Part shown: in pieces, positions 25,104-32,429 of the stretch
How positions within the stretch are numbered: position 1 is the stretch's first letter
How the letters are laid out: each line of letters begins with the position of its first letter
From: Brevibacillus fluminis
GTDB lineage: Bacteria > Bacillota > Bacilli > Brevibacillales > Brevibacillaceae
NCBI RefSeq assembly: GCF_003710825.1
Contig: NZ_RHHQ01000014.1
Span: forward strand, 19,309 to 83,308
Length of the DNA: 64,000 nt
Reading direction: 5' to 3'
Made by a program: the position numbers and the translations under genes
The notes under the pieces: generated by a model
Database searches by the model: none
What the model saw: only the letters and a program-made list of their open reading frames with translations
Told to the model about the DNA's origin: nothing

Positions 25104-25121
25104 TTGTGCATTTTTTCACAA
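25104..25121. promoter_or_regulatory. Rex-like (or Fnr-like) operator upstream of yumB
   Basis: TTGTGCATTTTTTCACAA matches the Rex consensus TTGTGAAnnnnTTCACAA at 13 of 14 fixed bases. The core also fits the Fnr/CRP form TGTGA-N6-TCACA. Rex, the NADH/NAD+ sensor, represses NADH dehydrogenase genes in Bacillales. Confidence 0.6.
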
Positions 25122-25200
25122 AGTGCTGGTTGTCTTTGTACTTCTATATATTTGGCAGCGTAGCCGCAATGATTTGGGACATTTTATGTACTAACAGCTC

Positions 25201-25218
25201 TTGTGAAATTTGCCACAT
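25201..25218. promoter_or_regulatory. Second, weaker Rex/Fnr-like site
   Basis: TTGTGAAATTTGCCACAT has a perfect left half and a partial right half of the same motif, 47 nt before the yumB start. Confidence 0.45.
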
Positions 25219-25264
25219 TCTTTTCTCATAGATAAGCCAAATCGGAAAAGGAAGGGATTCTTCA

Positions 25265-26455
25265 ATGAGCACGCCAAAAATTTTGATCCTTGGCGCAGGG
25301 TACGGTGGACTTTTGACAACGCTGAAGTTGCAGCAAAAGCTTCACTACAACGAAGCGGAAGTGACGTTGGTCAACAAGCATGATTATCATTACTTAACCA
25401 CGTGGCTGCACGAGCCGGCTGCGGGAACTGCTCCTGCATCCCGCGCGCAGGTGGACCTGCACAAGATTATCGACAAAACAAAAGTGAATTTCGTCAAAGG
25501 AACGGTTGCAAGTATCGAACCTGAGGCGCAGACGGCCACGCTCGAGGATGGCACTGTGCTTTCGTATGATTATCTGGTGATTGGGCTCGGCAGCGAACCG
25601 GAAACATTCGGAATCGAAGGCTTGCGCGAGCATGCGTTCAGCATCCGCAGCATCAATGCGGTACGCCAGATTAGCGAGCATATCCGTTACATGTTTGCCA
25701 AGTTCAAAAATGACCCGACACATACGGAATATTTGACGTTTGTCGTCGGCGGAGCAGGCTTTACCGGCATCGAGTTTTGCGGAGAGCTGGGCGACCGTAT
25801 CCCTGAGCTTTGCGAAGAGTTTGACGTGAATCCGGATCTGGTCAAAATCTATAATATCGAGGCGGCTCCTTCTGCGCTTCCTGGCTTTGACAAGGAACTC
25901 GTCGACTACGCGATGGAAGTCTTGATGAAAAAAGGGATTGAGTTTAAAATAAATACGCCGATCAAGCAATGCACGCCAGAAGGTGTCCTGCTTGCGACAG
26001 GCGAGGAGATCAAATCGGCGACGGTCGTTTGGACCGGCGGGGTTCGCGGAAACAGCATTGTCGAGCGCTCCGGCTTTGAAGTGATGCGCGGACGCGTGAA
26101 AGTGGATGAATACCTGCATGCGCCTGGCTATGAGAATGTATTTGTCGTCGGCGACTGCGCCCTCATTTTCAACGATCAAGGACGTCCGTATCCGCCAACC
26201 GCACAAATCGCGGGGCAAGAAGGCGAAAACTGCGGAGACAATCTCGTTGCGTTGGTGCGCGGCGAATTGATGCAAAAGTTCACGCCTGAATTGCTCGGTA
26301 CGCTGGCTTCTCTCGGTAAAGGAGAAGGCATGGGGCAGGTCGGTGACAAGAAGCTGTTCGGCTCCTCGGCCGCGTTGATGAAAAAAGCGAGCGACCTGCG
26401 ATATTTGGTCAAAATCGGCGGTATTGGTCTCGCCATGAAAAAAGTAAAACTGTAA
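25265..26455 (+). CDS. yumB: Type II NADH dehydrogenase, YumB/Ndh
   Basis: 396 residues. FAD motif LGAGYGGL (about 9-16), NADH motif FVVGGAGFTGIE (about 160-171) and VFVVGDCAL (about 294-302) followed by PTAQIAGQEG. The C-terminal amphipathic region should attach the protein to the membrane, where it passes electrons from NADH to menaquinone without pumping protons. GGAAGGG precedes the ATG at 25265. Two Rex/Fnr-like sites upstream suggest control by redox state or oxygen. A short gene follows after 11 nt. Confidence 0.9.
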   Translation: MSTPKILILGAGYGGLLTTLKLQQKLHYNEAEVTLVNKHDYHYLTTWLHEPAAGTAPASRAQVDLHKIIDKTKVNFVKGTVASIEPEAQTATLEDGTVLSYDYLVIGLGSEPETFGIEGLREHAFSIRSINAVRQISEHIRYMFAKFKNDPTHTEYLTFVVGGAGFTGIEFCGELGDRIPELCEEFDVNPDLVKIYNIEAAPSALPGFDKELVDYAMEVLMKKGIEFKINTPIKQCTPEGVLLATGEEIKSATVVWTGGVRGNSIVERSGFEVMRGRVKVDEYLHAPGYENVFVVGDCALIFNDQGRPYPPTAQIAGQEGENCGDNLVALVRGELMQKFTPELLGTLASLGKGEGMGQVGDKKLFGSSAALMKKASDLRYLVKIGGIGLAMKKVKL

Positions 26456-26466
26456 GAGGTATAGCG

Positions 26467-26715
26467 ATGCGCCATTGCAGCGTTCAAGTCAGAGGATTGC
26501 TTACACGAGATGAACTGGACCGTTACAACGGATTGATGGAAGTCGGAGGCTTTCTAGAAGAGCAGAAGCGGTACGACCTGGTCCATCATGTCCAGCAAGA
26601 GATCGACATTTTGATTTTGCCTGCGATCGAGCGCCTGAAAGAAAAGGGACGCGAGCGCGATCGGGAAAATCTGCGTTACATGATTGATAACGGGCTTTTG
26701 GATGAAGAAGACTGA
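26467..26715 (+). CDS. Small charged hypothetical protein
   Basis: 82 residues, starting 12 nt after yumB behind AGAGG, so probably in the same operon. The sequence is strongly charged and helical (LLTRDELDRYNGLMEV, QQEIDILILPAIERLKEKGRERDREN) and ends in an acidic tail. No family is recognised. Close coupling to yumB suggests a related role, but this is inference from position only. Confidence 0.6.
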   Translation: MRHCSVQVRGLLTRDELDRYNGLMEVGGFLEEQKRYDLVHHVQQEIDILILPAIERLKEKGRERDRENLRYMIDNGLLDEED

Positions 26716-26825
26716 TTCCATCGCGCCTGACGAGAACAGCCGCCTTTTTACAGGGTGGCTGTTTTTGCTATACAATGGAAAAATTAACGTGTTAGATTGG
26801 CCAAATGAATGGAGGTAGCGAATAC

Positions 26826-27305
26826 ATGCCGAGAGATTCAAAAGTATGGCTAGGCGCGGCGGGAATCGTGCTGCGAAACAATGAGGCATTGGTCGTGAAA
26901 AAAGCGTATGGTGGCATGAAGGGCAAGTGGTCGTTCCCCGCAGGCTTCGTCCAGCAAGGAGAGCGCGTCGATGAAGCGGCCGCGCGCGAAGTCCTCGAAG
27001 AGACAGGGATTACGGCTCGCCCGTTGCAAGTGGTCGGGGTGCGCTCCGGCGTAATTAAAGAGGAAATCAGCGATAACATGGTTGTCTTTTTGATGGAATA
27101 CGTGAGCGGCGAACCGCATCCTCAAGCGGGGGAAATCGAGGTCGCGCAGTTTTTGCCGGTGGAGGAAGTGCTGACAAGCCCGCTCTCCACGCTTTATATG
27201 AAAGCCATTTTGCCGAGAGTGCTGGAGCAGGCTCCTGCGCTGATCGGCAAAGATTACCCGGTGGATCCGATTTTTGGCTATACTTCCTATAAAATCTTTT
27301 CCTGA
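26826..27305 (+). CDS. Nudix hydrolase
   Basis: 159 residues. A complete Nudix box, GFVQQGERVDEAAAREVLEE followed by TGI (about residues 41-63), fits GX5EX7REUXEEXGU exactly and binds Mg. The family hydrolyses nucleoside diphosphates linked to another group, such as ADP-ribose or NADH; the exact substrate cannot be read. The ATG at 26826 follows GGAGG; an ATG seven codons upstream overlaps that site. Confidence 0.88.
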   Translation: MPRDSKVWLGAAGIVLRNNEALVVKKAYGGMKGKWSFPAGFVQQGERVDEAAAREVLEETGITARPLQVVGVRSGVIKEEISDNMVVFLMEYVSGEPHPQAGEIEVAQFLPVEEVLTSPLSTLYMKAILPRVLEQAPALIGKDYPVDPIFGYTSYKIFS

Positions 27306-27310
27306 TTTCT

Positions 27311-27338
27311 TTGCAAATGTGGGCTGATCTGATATAGT
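27311..27338 (+). promoter_or_regulatory. Sigma-A promoter of yuiA
   Basis: TTGCAA, 16-nt spacer, TATAGT. Confidence 0.55.
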
Positions 27339-27409
27339 AAGTAAACATTATCTAAACTTTCAGTTAATTCAGTTCAGCCAACAACCAGCAAAGAAAGGGG
27401 AATGAGCGA

Positions 27410-27568
27410 ATGAAGTCGATCGTTTCTTTTGAGAGTTGCTTGTATTGCAGCGGAGAGGGATATTTCCATGTGATGGTCGGGGGGACTGAGAACTGTCCCC
27501 AGTGTCAAGGCACTGGAAAAAATCCAGAAGATAGGGCGGTCCCGCTTGCCGTCATGACGGGAAAATAG
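27410..27568 (+). CDS. yuiA: YuiA-like DnaJ-type zinc-finger peptide
   Basis: 52 residues. Two CxxC modules, SCLYCSGEGY and NCPQCQGTGK, form half of a DnaJ-type zinc finger (CxxCxGxG). AAAGGGG precedes the ATG at 27410. Size, motif and position between yumB and yuiB match B. subtilis yuiA. Its function is unknown; a zinc-binding helper role is inferred from the motif. Confidence 0.7.
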   Translation: MKSIVSFESCLYCSGEGYFHVMVGGTENCPQCQGTGKNPEDRAVPLAVMTGK

Positions 27569-27590
27569 CGCATCGCCATTTCCAGATGGA

Positions 27591-27619
27591 TTGACCCACG
27601 CTGCGCTTTTCGCTACACT
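27591..27619 (+). promoter_or_regulatory. Sigma-A promoter of yuiB
   Basis: TTGACC, 17-nt spacer, TACACT, 37 nt before the yuiB start. Confidence 0.7.
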
Positions 27620-27655
27620 AGACGCTAGAGAACACACGTGTAGTGGAGGCGGCTT

Positions 27656-27916
27656 ATGAATATTATTCAATTTTTGATTTCCATTGTGCTGTTTACGATT
27701 CTCGCGTTTGGAATCGGTTTTATTTTAAATATGGTGCTGCGCACGACTTGGTTGCCGGTTATCGTATGCGTCGGCGTCGTCATTGGTGCGCTTGTGCTGA
27801 AAAATATTGTTCCCACTGGTTACGATTTGACGATTCTTTTGTTCGGCATGGCCGGTTCTGTGATGAGCGGCTACACGATTCAGCTTTTGCGGAAAAAAGG
27901 GTATCGGATGTTTTAA
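27656..27916 (+). CDS. yuiB: YuiB-like membrane protein
   Basis: 86 residues with three hydrophobic segments (about 3-25, 31-50, 54-75) and a basic C-terminus (LLRKKGYRMF). It matches B. subtilis YuiB in type and in order between yuiA and yuiC; the role is unknown. TGGAGGCGG precedes the ATG, and a strong terminator follows. Confidence 0.75.
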   Translation: MNIIQFLISIVLFTILAFGIGFILNMVLRTTWLPVIVCVGVVIGALVLKNIVPTGYDLTILLFGMAGSVMSGYTIQLLRKKGYRMF

Positions 27917-27929
27917 CGGTGACGATAAA

Positions 27930-27972
27930 AAACGAAGGCAGGCGAGAACATCCGCCTGCTTTCGTTTTTTTC
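27930..27972. terminator. Bidirectional terminator after yuiB
   Basis: AACGAAGGCAGGCG pairs with CGCCTGCTTTCGTT, with T7. Confidence 0.85.
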
Positions 27973-27983
27973 GTATGAAGGGA

Positions 27984-28154
27984 TTAGTCGTTTGCGGCTT
28001 GAATGGCGTTATCCCAGGATGGAAAGTAAAACAGCGCGTTGCGCATCAGCTCGGGATCGGCTACCTTGACCGCTTTCTTGGCCAACGATCCGCCTCCCGA
28101 CTGGATGCTGCGAATGCGTTCCAACACTTGATTGTTGCTCATCGAAGGGTCCAT
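27984..28154 (-). CDS. Small hypothetical protein
   Basis: 56 residues from the ATG at 28154, nine nt after AAAGGAG; the frame is open further upstream but without a ribosome site. The sequence (MDPSMSNNQVLERIRSIQSGGG...) is helical and ends FYFPSWDNAIQAAND. It converges on yuiB and shares its terminator. I do not recognise a family; the size and gene position suggest a sporulation-period product, which is inference. Confidence 0.5.
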   Translation of the reverse strand: MDPSMSNNQVLERIRSIQSGGGSLAKKAVKVADPELMRNALFYFPSWDNAIQAAND

Positions 28155-28327
28155 TAAAAACATCTCCTTTATGAGTGGGATACTACTAGTCTGGAAAAGG
28201 ATGGCGGGCTTTAAACCACTTTCGTACAAGCAAAAATGTTCAGATGATTCCAATCAATCCTGTGCATTTATGTATACTTCTCTCATTTCTGGACATGACT
28301 AGTTGATGAGAGGAGGTTCATTGCTGA

Positions 28328-28963
28328 ATGAACGCGAAGAATTGGAAGAAGTTTATTAGCGCAGCCGCACTCGGCTTGATGCTCCTGACCGGGTTCGCTA
28401 CCACAGGTTACACGTACAATGTAGCAGAAACGTATTCCAGATGGGACAGTTTTGGTGTCTCGGAGAAACGGGAAGGGGAAAAGGTAGTCAAACGACGCAC
28501 CGTTTCCGCCAGCTCACTCACACAAGTCATTGATAAAGACGAATACATCGATAAATCTTTTGAACAATATCCAAAAGTACGTGTTGTAGCGACAGGGTAC
28601 TATTCAGGCATTGAGTCCACGGGGAAAACGCCGGATCATCCGACCTATGGCATCACGTATTCCGGGGTGAAGGTGCAGCGCGCGACGTATTCGACGATTG
28701 CGGCTGACTTGCGAGTGTTTCCTTTAGGGACCGTGCTCTACATTCCCGGTTATGGCTATGGCGTGGTAGCGGACAAAGGTGGAGCGGTACGCGGCAATAC
28801 CATCGATCTTTATTTCGAAACGAAAAAGGACATTTTTGAGCAGTGGGGTAAAAAGACACTGGAAGTGTATGTGGTCCACAGAGGTGGCGGAAAAGTCACC
28901 GAGGCGATGATGAAGGGCTTGAATGAAAAAGGAATCGCCGCAATGGCGCAGCCGATCGATTAA
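28328..28963 (+). CDS. yuiC: YuiC-like 3D-domain cell wall protein
   Basis: 211 residues. An N-terminal signal or anchor helix (about 9-25) precedes a 3D domain with its three aspartates, in IAADLRVFPLG, VVADKGGAVRG and NTIDLYF (about 130-170). The fold is the MltA-like barrel; B. subtilis YuiC and related proteins are muralytic transglycosylases or resuscitation-type enzymes. ATG at 28328 is the only reasonable start, though AGAGGAGG is about 12 nt away. Likely outside the membrane. Confidence 0.85.
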   Translation: MNAKNWKKFISAAALGLMLLTGFATTGYTYNVAETYSRWDSFGVSEKREGEKVVKRRTVSASSLTQVIDKDEYIDKSFEQYPKVRVVATGYYSGIESTGKTPDHPTYGITYSGVKVQRATYSTIAADLRVFPLGTVLYIPGYGYGVVADKGGAVRGNTIDLYFETKKDIFEQWGKKTLEVYVVHRGGGKVTEAMMKGLNEKGIAAMAQPID

Positions 28964-29072
28964 GGCACACAAAAACGGTCGTGACCGTTTTTCCCATCTC
29001 ATCGGGGGACAAAAGTGCTGATCGCAAGCGGTCACATCAATCTAATGAATAACGTCGAGACGTTTTTTAGAA

Positions 29073-29118
29073 AAAAAGCCGGACGAAAGAGAAATCTCTT
29101 TTGTCCGGCCTTTTTCGT
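29073..29118. terminator. Terminator of the BtuF-like gene
   Basis: GCCGGAC..AAAGAG pairs with CTCTTTTGTCCGGC; T/A-runs on both sides. Confidence 0.8.
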
Positions 29119-29119
29119 A

Positions 29120-29911
29120 TCATACTCGTAATTCCGTGCTGGCAACAGGATGAATCAAACCGATCAGTTGCTCCAAACCATCGAGAATGCGCGGAGATGG
29201 CCGGCAAAAAAGGCCTTCCTCCAACAGATGGACATTGCCGCTGGTGATCGCCCTCATCGTTTGCCATTCGGGGCGGTCCGTAATCATTTCGCGCTTGATT
29301 CGTTTCAGCTCGATGCCGCACCAGACGATGCAAATATGTTCAGGATCGCGCTCCGCTACCATCTCACGGGTCGCCTTTACATTCGCTTCTGTAAAGTCGT
29401 CGAATACGTTGACAGCCCCAGCCAGCGAGCTGACATCGGTTAGCCAGTTGCCCCGTCCTGGCGTGTAAATCGGATTGGGCCACCATTCCCAGTATAGCTT
29501 GGGCCGTTCGGTAAAAGCTGTCGCCCGCAGACGCAGACTCCCAAGCCGCTCGGTGAAACGCTCTGCTGCAATTGCCGCTTGCTGCGGGATGCCCGCCGCC
29601 TGCCCGACCGCGAGAATGTCAGCGGGGATTTCATCGAGATGGCTCGGATTGAGCACAATATGCGGAATATTCCGTTGCTTCAGCTCGTCAACATTCCGCT
29701 CCATACCGGGTACGCTCAAGGATGCGACAACCAAATCGGGCGAGAGTGCTTCGACCTTTTCCATATCGATGGTCAAATCAGGCCCCACACGCGGCAGATG
29801 CTGCCATTGCGGTGGCCAATCGGAATGATCATCCAGGCCGACGACTTGCTCATCGAGCCCCAGCTCGAAAAGGATTTCCGTGTTGCTGGGGCAAAGGGAG
29901 ACAATTCGCAT
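29120..29911 (-). CDS. BtuF-like metal-chelate-binding protein without signal peptide
   Basis: 263 residues of the class III periplasmic-binding fold (BtuF/FhuD type): IVSLCPSNTEILFELGLDEQVVGLDDHSDWP at the start, then ALSPDLVVAS and a long helix region. Such proteins bind cobalamin, haem or siderophores for ABC import. Here the mature domain begins at residue 2, with no signal sequence or lipobox, and no ABC genes lie nearby. It is probably a cytosolic relative with an unknown ligand. GGAGGG precedes the ATG. Confidence 0.75.
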   Translation of the reverse strand: MRIVSLCPSNTEILFELGLDEQVVGLDDHSDWPPQWQHLPRVGPDLTIDMEKVEALSPDLVVASLSVPGMERNVDELKQRNIPHIVLNPSHLDEIPADILAVGQAAGIPQQAAIAAERFTERLGSLRLRATAFTERPKLYWEWWPNPIYTPGRGNWLTDVSSLAGAVNVFDDFTEANVKATREMVAERDPEHICIVWCGIELKRIKREMITDRPEWQTMRAITSGNVHLLEEGLFCRPSPRILDGLEQLIGLIHPVASTELRV

Positions 29912-29955
29912 GTGATTCCCTCCATTTTTGCAAGTGTAAGACGAGAGTGGGTACG

Positions 29956-30441
29956 CTAGATGGTGTAGAATGAATAATAGAGAACGATGGCGATCAGGAT
30001 ACCGAGCCAGCCGCCCATAAACACTTCAATTGGCTGGTGCCCGAGCAGTTCCTTCAACTTTTTCGCTTTTTCTTCTTTCGGCTTGATTTTGAATGTGCGC
30101 ATGCCTTCCAACAGATGGTTGAATTCGTCAACCAGGCGATTCAAGACCTCCGCATGCATGCCGGCATGTCTGCGCACGCCCGCCGCGTCGAACATGACGA
30201 CAATCCCAATAACCGCGGAGATGGCAAACGAGCTGCTGTCAAAACCTTCGCGAATCCCGACCGCCGTGGAAAGCGCGGTGACAGCGGAGGAGTGGGAGCT
30301 GGGCATACCGCCCGTGCTAAACATCAATGGCCATTGCCATTTTTTGGCCGCCAGGAAATGGAGCGGAATTTTGATAAATTGTGCGATGCCGATTGAAAGG
30401 AGTGCCGCCCATAAGGGGAAATTGTTTAAAAGTATGCTCAT
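29956..30441 (-). CDS. yuiD: Divergent PAP2-family membrane protein YuiD
   Basis: 161 residues, with about four membrane segments. The family signature is FSTGGMPSSHSSAVTALSTAVG (about 42-62) and later MFDAAGVRRHAGMHAEVLN, matching the DUF212/YuiD divergent PAP2 group. PAP2 enzymes are lipid phosphatases; here the conserved GMPSSH is kept, but activity is unproven. It belongs to the same yui neighbourhood as in B. subtilis. Confidence 0.88.
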   Translation of the reverse strand: MSILLNNFPLWAALLSIGIAQFIKIPLHFLAAKKWQWPLMFSTGGMPSSHSSAVTALSTAVGIREGFDSSSFAISAVIGIVVMFDAAGVRRHAGMHAEVLNRLVDEFNHLLEGMRTFKIKPKEEKAKKLKELLGHQPIEVFMGGWLGILIAIVLYYSFYTI

Positions 30442-30571
30442 GAATCAGGACCGGTCCTTTCCGTAAACTGTTGCTTCTGACATTATTGTATCAGAATCGC
30501 AAGTGAATCATCCGTTAAGTTTTCATAAGTAACGTGCACAGCTTGGACACGCGTGAGGAGTGTGAAAAACG

Positions 30572-30952
30572 ATGGCTGCCCAATACCCGGAACAATACTA
30601 CGAATTTTTTCGCAAGTTCAACGTTGGCGAGTATTATGAATGCCACGACCTCCTTGAGGATATCTGGATGGAGGACAAGACCAATAAGTTTCTGCAAGGA
30701 ATGTTGCAGTTGGCTGTGGGCATCTACCATTTTGAATGTGGTAATATGAAGGGAGCGAGATGGATGTTTACCAACGCCCGGAAATATCTCGCAAACTACA
30801 CGCCGGTTTATTGGAGCTTGAACGTGGAGCAGGTGATCGACTACATCGAGGAATGTTTAGCCGCCTTGCCAGAAATCGACAGCATTCCGTATCAAGAAGT
30901 GAAAAGCATCCCATTTCCGTATCGAAAACTGCAACTTGAGCAACAATCATAA
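30572..30952 (+). CDS. DUF309 family protein
   Basis: 126 residues. The conserved DUF309 core FNVGEYYECHDLLEDIWMEDK (about 14-34) and LQGMLQLAVGIYHFE are present; the His/Glu pattern suggests a metal-binding four-helix bundle, but no role is known. GAGGAG precedes the ATG. The next gene begins 47 nt later. Confidence 0.85.
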   Translation: MAAQYPEQYYEFFRKFNVGEYYECHDLLEDIWMEDKTNKFLQGMLQLAVGIYHFECGNMKGARWMFTNARKYLANYTPVYWSLNVEQVIDYIEECLAALPEIDSIPYQEVKSIPFPYRKLQLEQQS

Positions 30953-30999
30953 TCGAGATTGTACCATAATATCAAGACCTCGACAAAGGAGTGTTTACA

Positions 31000-31437
31000 A
31001 TGGCATTCACAAATCCTGACAATGACAAGCGCCGCCAAATTTTGGTGGACGCAAAAACCATCGCGGTGGTGGGCTGCTCGAACAAACCGGACCGCACCAG
31101 CTATATGATTGCCGCTGCCATGCAGCATGCCGGATACCGGATCATTCCGGTCAATCCAGTTATCGCAGGGCAAACCGTATTGGGTGAAACCGTGCTCGGA
31201 TCGCTACTTGACATCCATGAACCGGTGGACATCGTCAACGTGTTCCGCCGCAGCGAAGAGACGCTGCCGGTGGCGGAAGATACTGTGAAGATGGAGCAAA
31301 AGCCAAAAGTGTTCTGGTTGCAGGAAGGCGTATATAATGAAGCGGCTGCGTCTCTGGTTGCTGAGCACGGCATCGAGGTCATTATGGACCATTGCATCAA
31401 AGTGGATCACGCCATTCTGGTTCCGCGCAATCGCTAA
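31000..31437 (+). CDS. CoA-binding protein (YccU-like)
   Basis: 145 residues: a single Rossmann CoA-binding domain like the N-terminal part of succinyl-CoA synthetase alpha. Visible are IAVVGCSNKPDRTSY (about 22-36), YRIIPVNPV and VFWLQEGVYNEAAASLVAEHGIEVIMDHCIK. Free-standing members bind CoA or acyl-CoA; no reaction is known. ATG at 31000 follows AAAGGAG. The stop is 14 nt before yuiH, suggesting one transcript. Confidence 0.85.
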   Translation: MAFTNPDNDKRRQILVDAKTIAVVGCSNKPDRTSYMIAAAMQHAGYRIIPVNPVIAGQTVLGETVLGSLLDIHEPVDIVNVFRRSEETLPVAEDTVKMEQKPKVFWLQEGVYNEAAASLVAEHGIEVIMDHCIKVDHAILVPRNR

Positions 31438-31451
31438 AGGAGGGCATACAT

Positions 31452-32051
31452 ATGGGGTTGGACCAACAGCAGAGCGGCGCTCCAGCGAAAGACCGCGTAC
31501 CGCCGAATCAAAAGGTGACGACAGGCTTTCCGGTGCTGCACTACGGCGATGTGCCTGTTTATAACGATTTGCGCGACTGGACGTTCCGGCTTTTCGGTGC
31601 GGTGGAGGAAGAGCAGACGCTCACCTTCGATCAGTTGATGGAGCTGGGGATGACCCACGTGACCAATGATATCCATTGTGTGACCGGCTGGAGCAAGCTG
31701 GACAACGAATGGGAGGGCATTCCCGTAGAGGCGGTCGTCGCGCTGGCAAAAGTGAAGCCGGAAGCCAAATATGTCGTGCTGCATGCCGAACACGGCTGGA
31801 CAGCGAACATGCCGCTCGCCGACTTCATGGCCGCGGGCAACGTGTTTGCCACCAAGCATAACGGGGAAGCGCTGACACCTGATCACGGGTATCCGCTGCG
31901 TTTTGTGATCCCGCACCTTTATTTTTGGAAGAGTGCAAAATGGGTGCGCGGTGTAGAGTTCGTGGAGAAGGATAAGCCGGGGTTTTGGGAGAAGAACGGG
32001 TATAATATGTATGGAGATCCTTGGCGTGAGCAAAGATTCGCTTGGGATTGA
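31452..32051 (+). CDS. yuiH: Sulfite-oxidase-like molybdopterin oxidoreductase YuiH
   Basis: 199 residues of the sulfite oxidase catalytic-domain superfamily. The Mo-ligand cysteine is Cys76 in DIHCVTGWS, and HAEHGWTANMPLADFM and RFVIPHLYFWKSAKWV are typical of the YuiH/YedY-like group. No Tat signal is present, so it acts in the cytosol. ATG at 31452 follows AAAGGAGGG. The last 12 codons (GDPWREQRFAWD) recur as decayed copies at 46.1 and 52.7 kb, making this the conserved left edge of the accessory region. Confidence 0.88.
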   Translation: MGLDQQQSGAPAKDRVPPNQKVTTGFPVLHYGDVPVYNDLRDWTFRLFGAVEEEQTLTFDQLMELGMTHVTNDIHCVTGWSKLDNEWEGIPVEAVVALAKVKPEAKYVVLHAEHGWTANMPLADFMAAGNVFATKHNGEALTPDHGYPLRFVIPHLYFWKSAKWVRGVEFVEKDKPGFWEKNGYNMYGDPWREQRFAWD

Positions 32052-32117
32052 ATGGGAATGAAAAGCGTCTAATGGGAACTGCATGTTAATCGCATATAGA
32101 CTTAGAAATCTATTTTG

Positions 32118-32170
32118 AAAAAAAGAGGTATTCAGGAACGAAAAAACACGTTCTTGAATACCTCTTTTTT
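32118..32170 (+). terminator. Large terminator after yuiH
   Basis: AAAAAGAGGTATTCAGGAACG (32120-32140) pairs with CGTTCTTGAATACCTCTTTTT; about 20-bp stem with T6. Confidence 0.9.
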
Positions 32171-32429
32171 CAAACTATCCAACTTCTATCTGAATCAATC
32201 AAAGTTGCTTTTATTGTCTGGTGCTTACCGTCCTAAATTCATTCAGTTGAATATTACAAAAAGATTGACAACTCGAAAAAAATAATTAGAATCTAATTAA
32301 AAGACTAAATAAAGACGTTATAAAAATCGTAAAAACACTTAATTATACGTAAATCGACCATACGTTCATTAGAAAGGTAGTAAAACAGATAATAAAAGAC
32401 TAATTAAAGACAAAATACAGGGTGAAAAA
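32171..32429. other. AT-rich start of accessory island A
   Basis: Base composition drops sharply to AT-rich after the yuiH terminator. It holds the promoter and palindrome listed next, and no gene. Confidence 0.55.
32265..32292 (+). promoter_or_regulatory. Promoter of the island A regulator with overlapping palindrome
   Basis: TTGACA, 16-nt spacer, TAGAAT. A perfect palindrome AATTAGA-A-TCTAATT (32284-32298) covers the -10 box, suggesting autoregulation by the downstream gene. Confidence 0.65.

Larger units (their letters stand above)
24921..25264. other. yumC-yumB divergent regulatory region
   Basis: This is AT-rich and non-coding. It holds the two TTGTG-type inverted repeats listed separately and a TTTGTGAAG element near 25078. 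No clear promoter pair could be fixed by eye. Confidence 0.5.
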
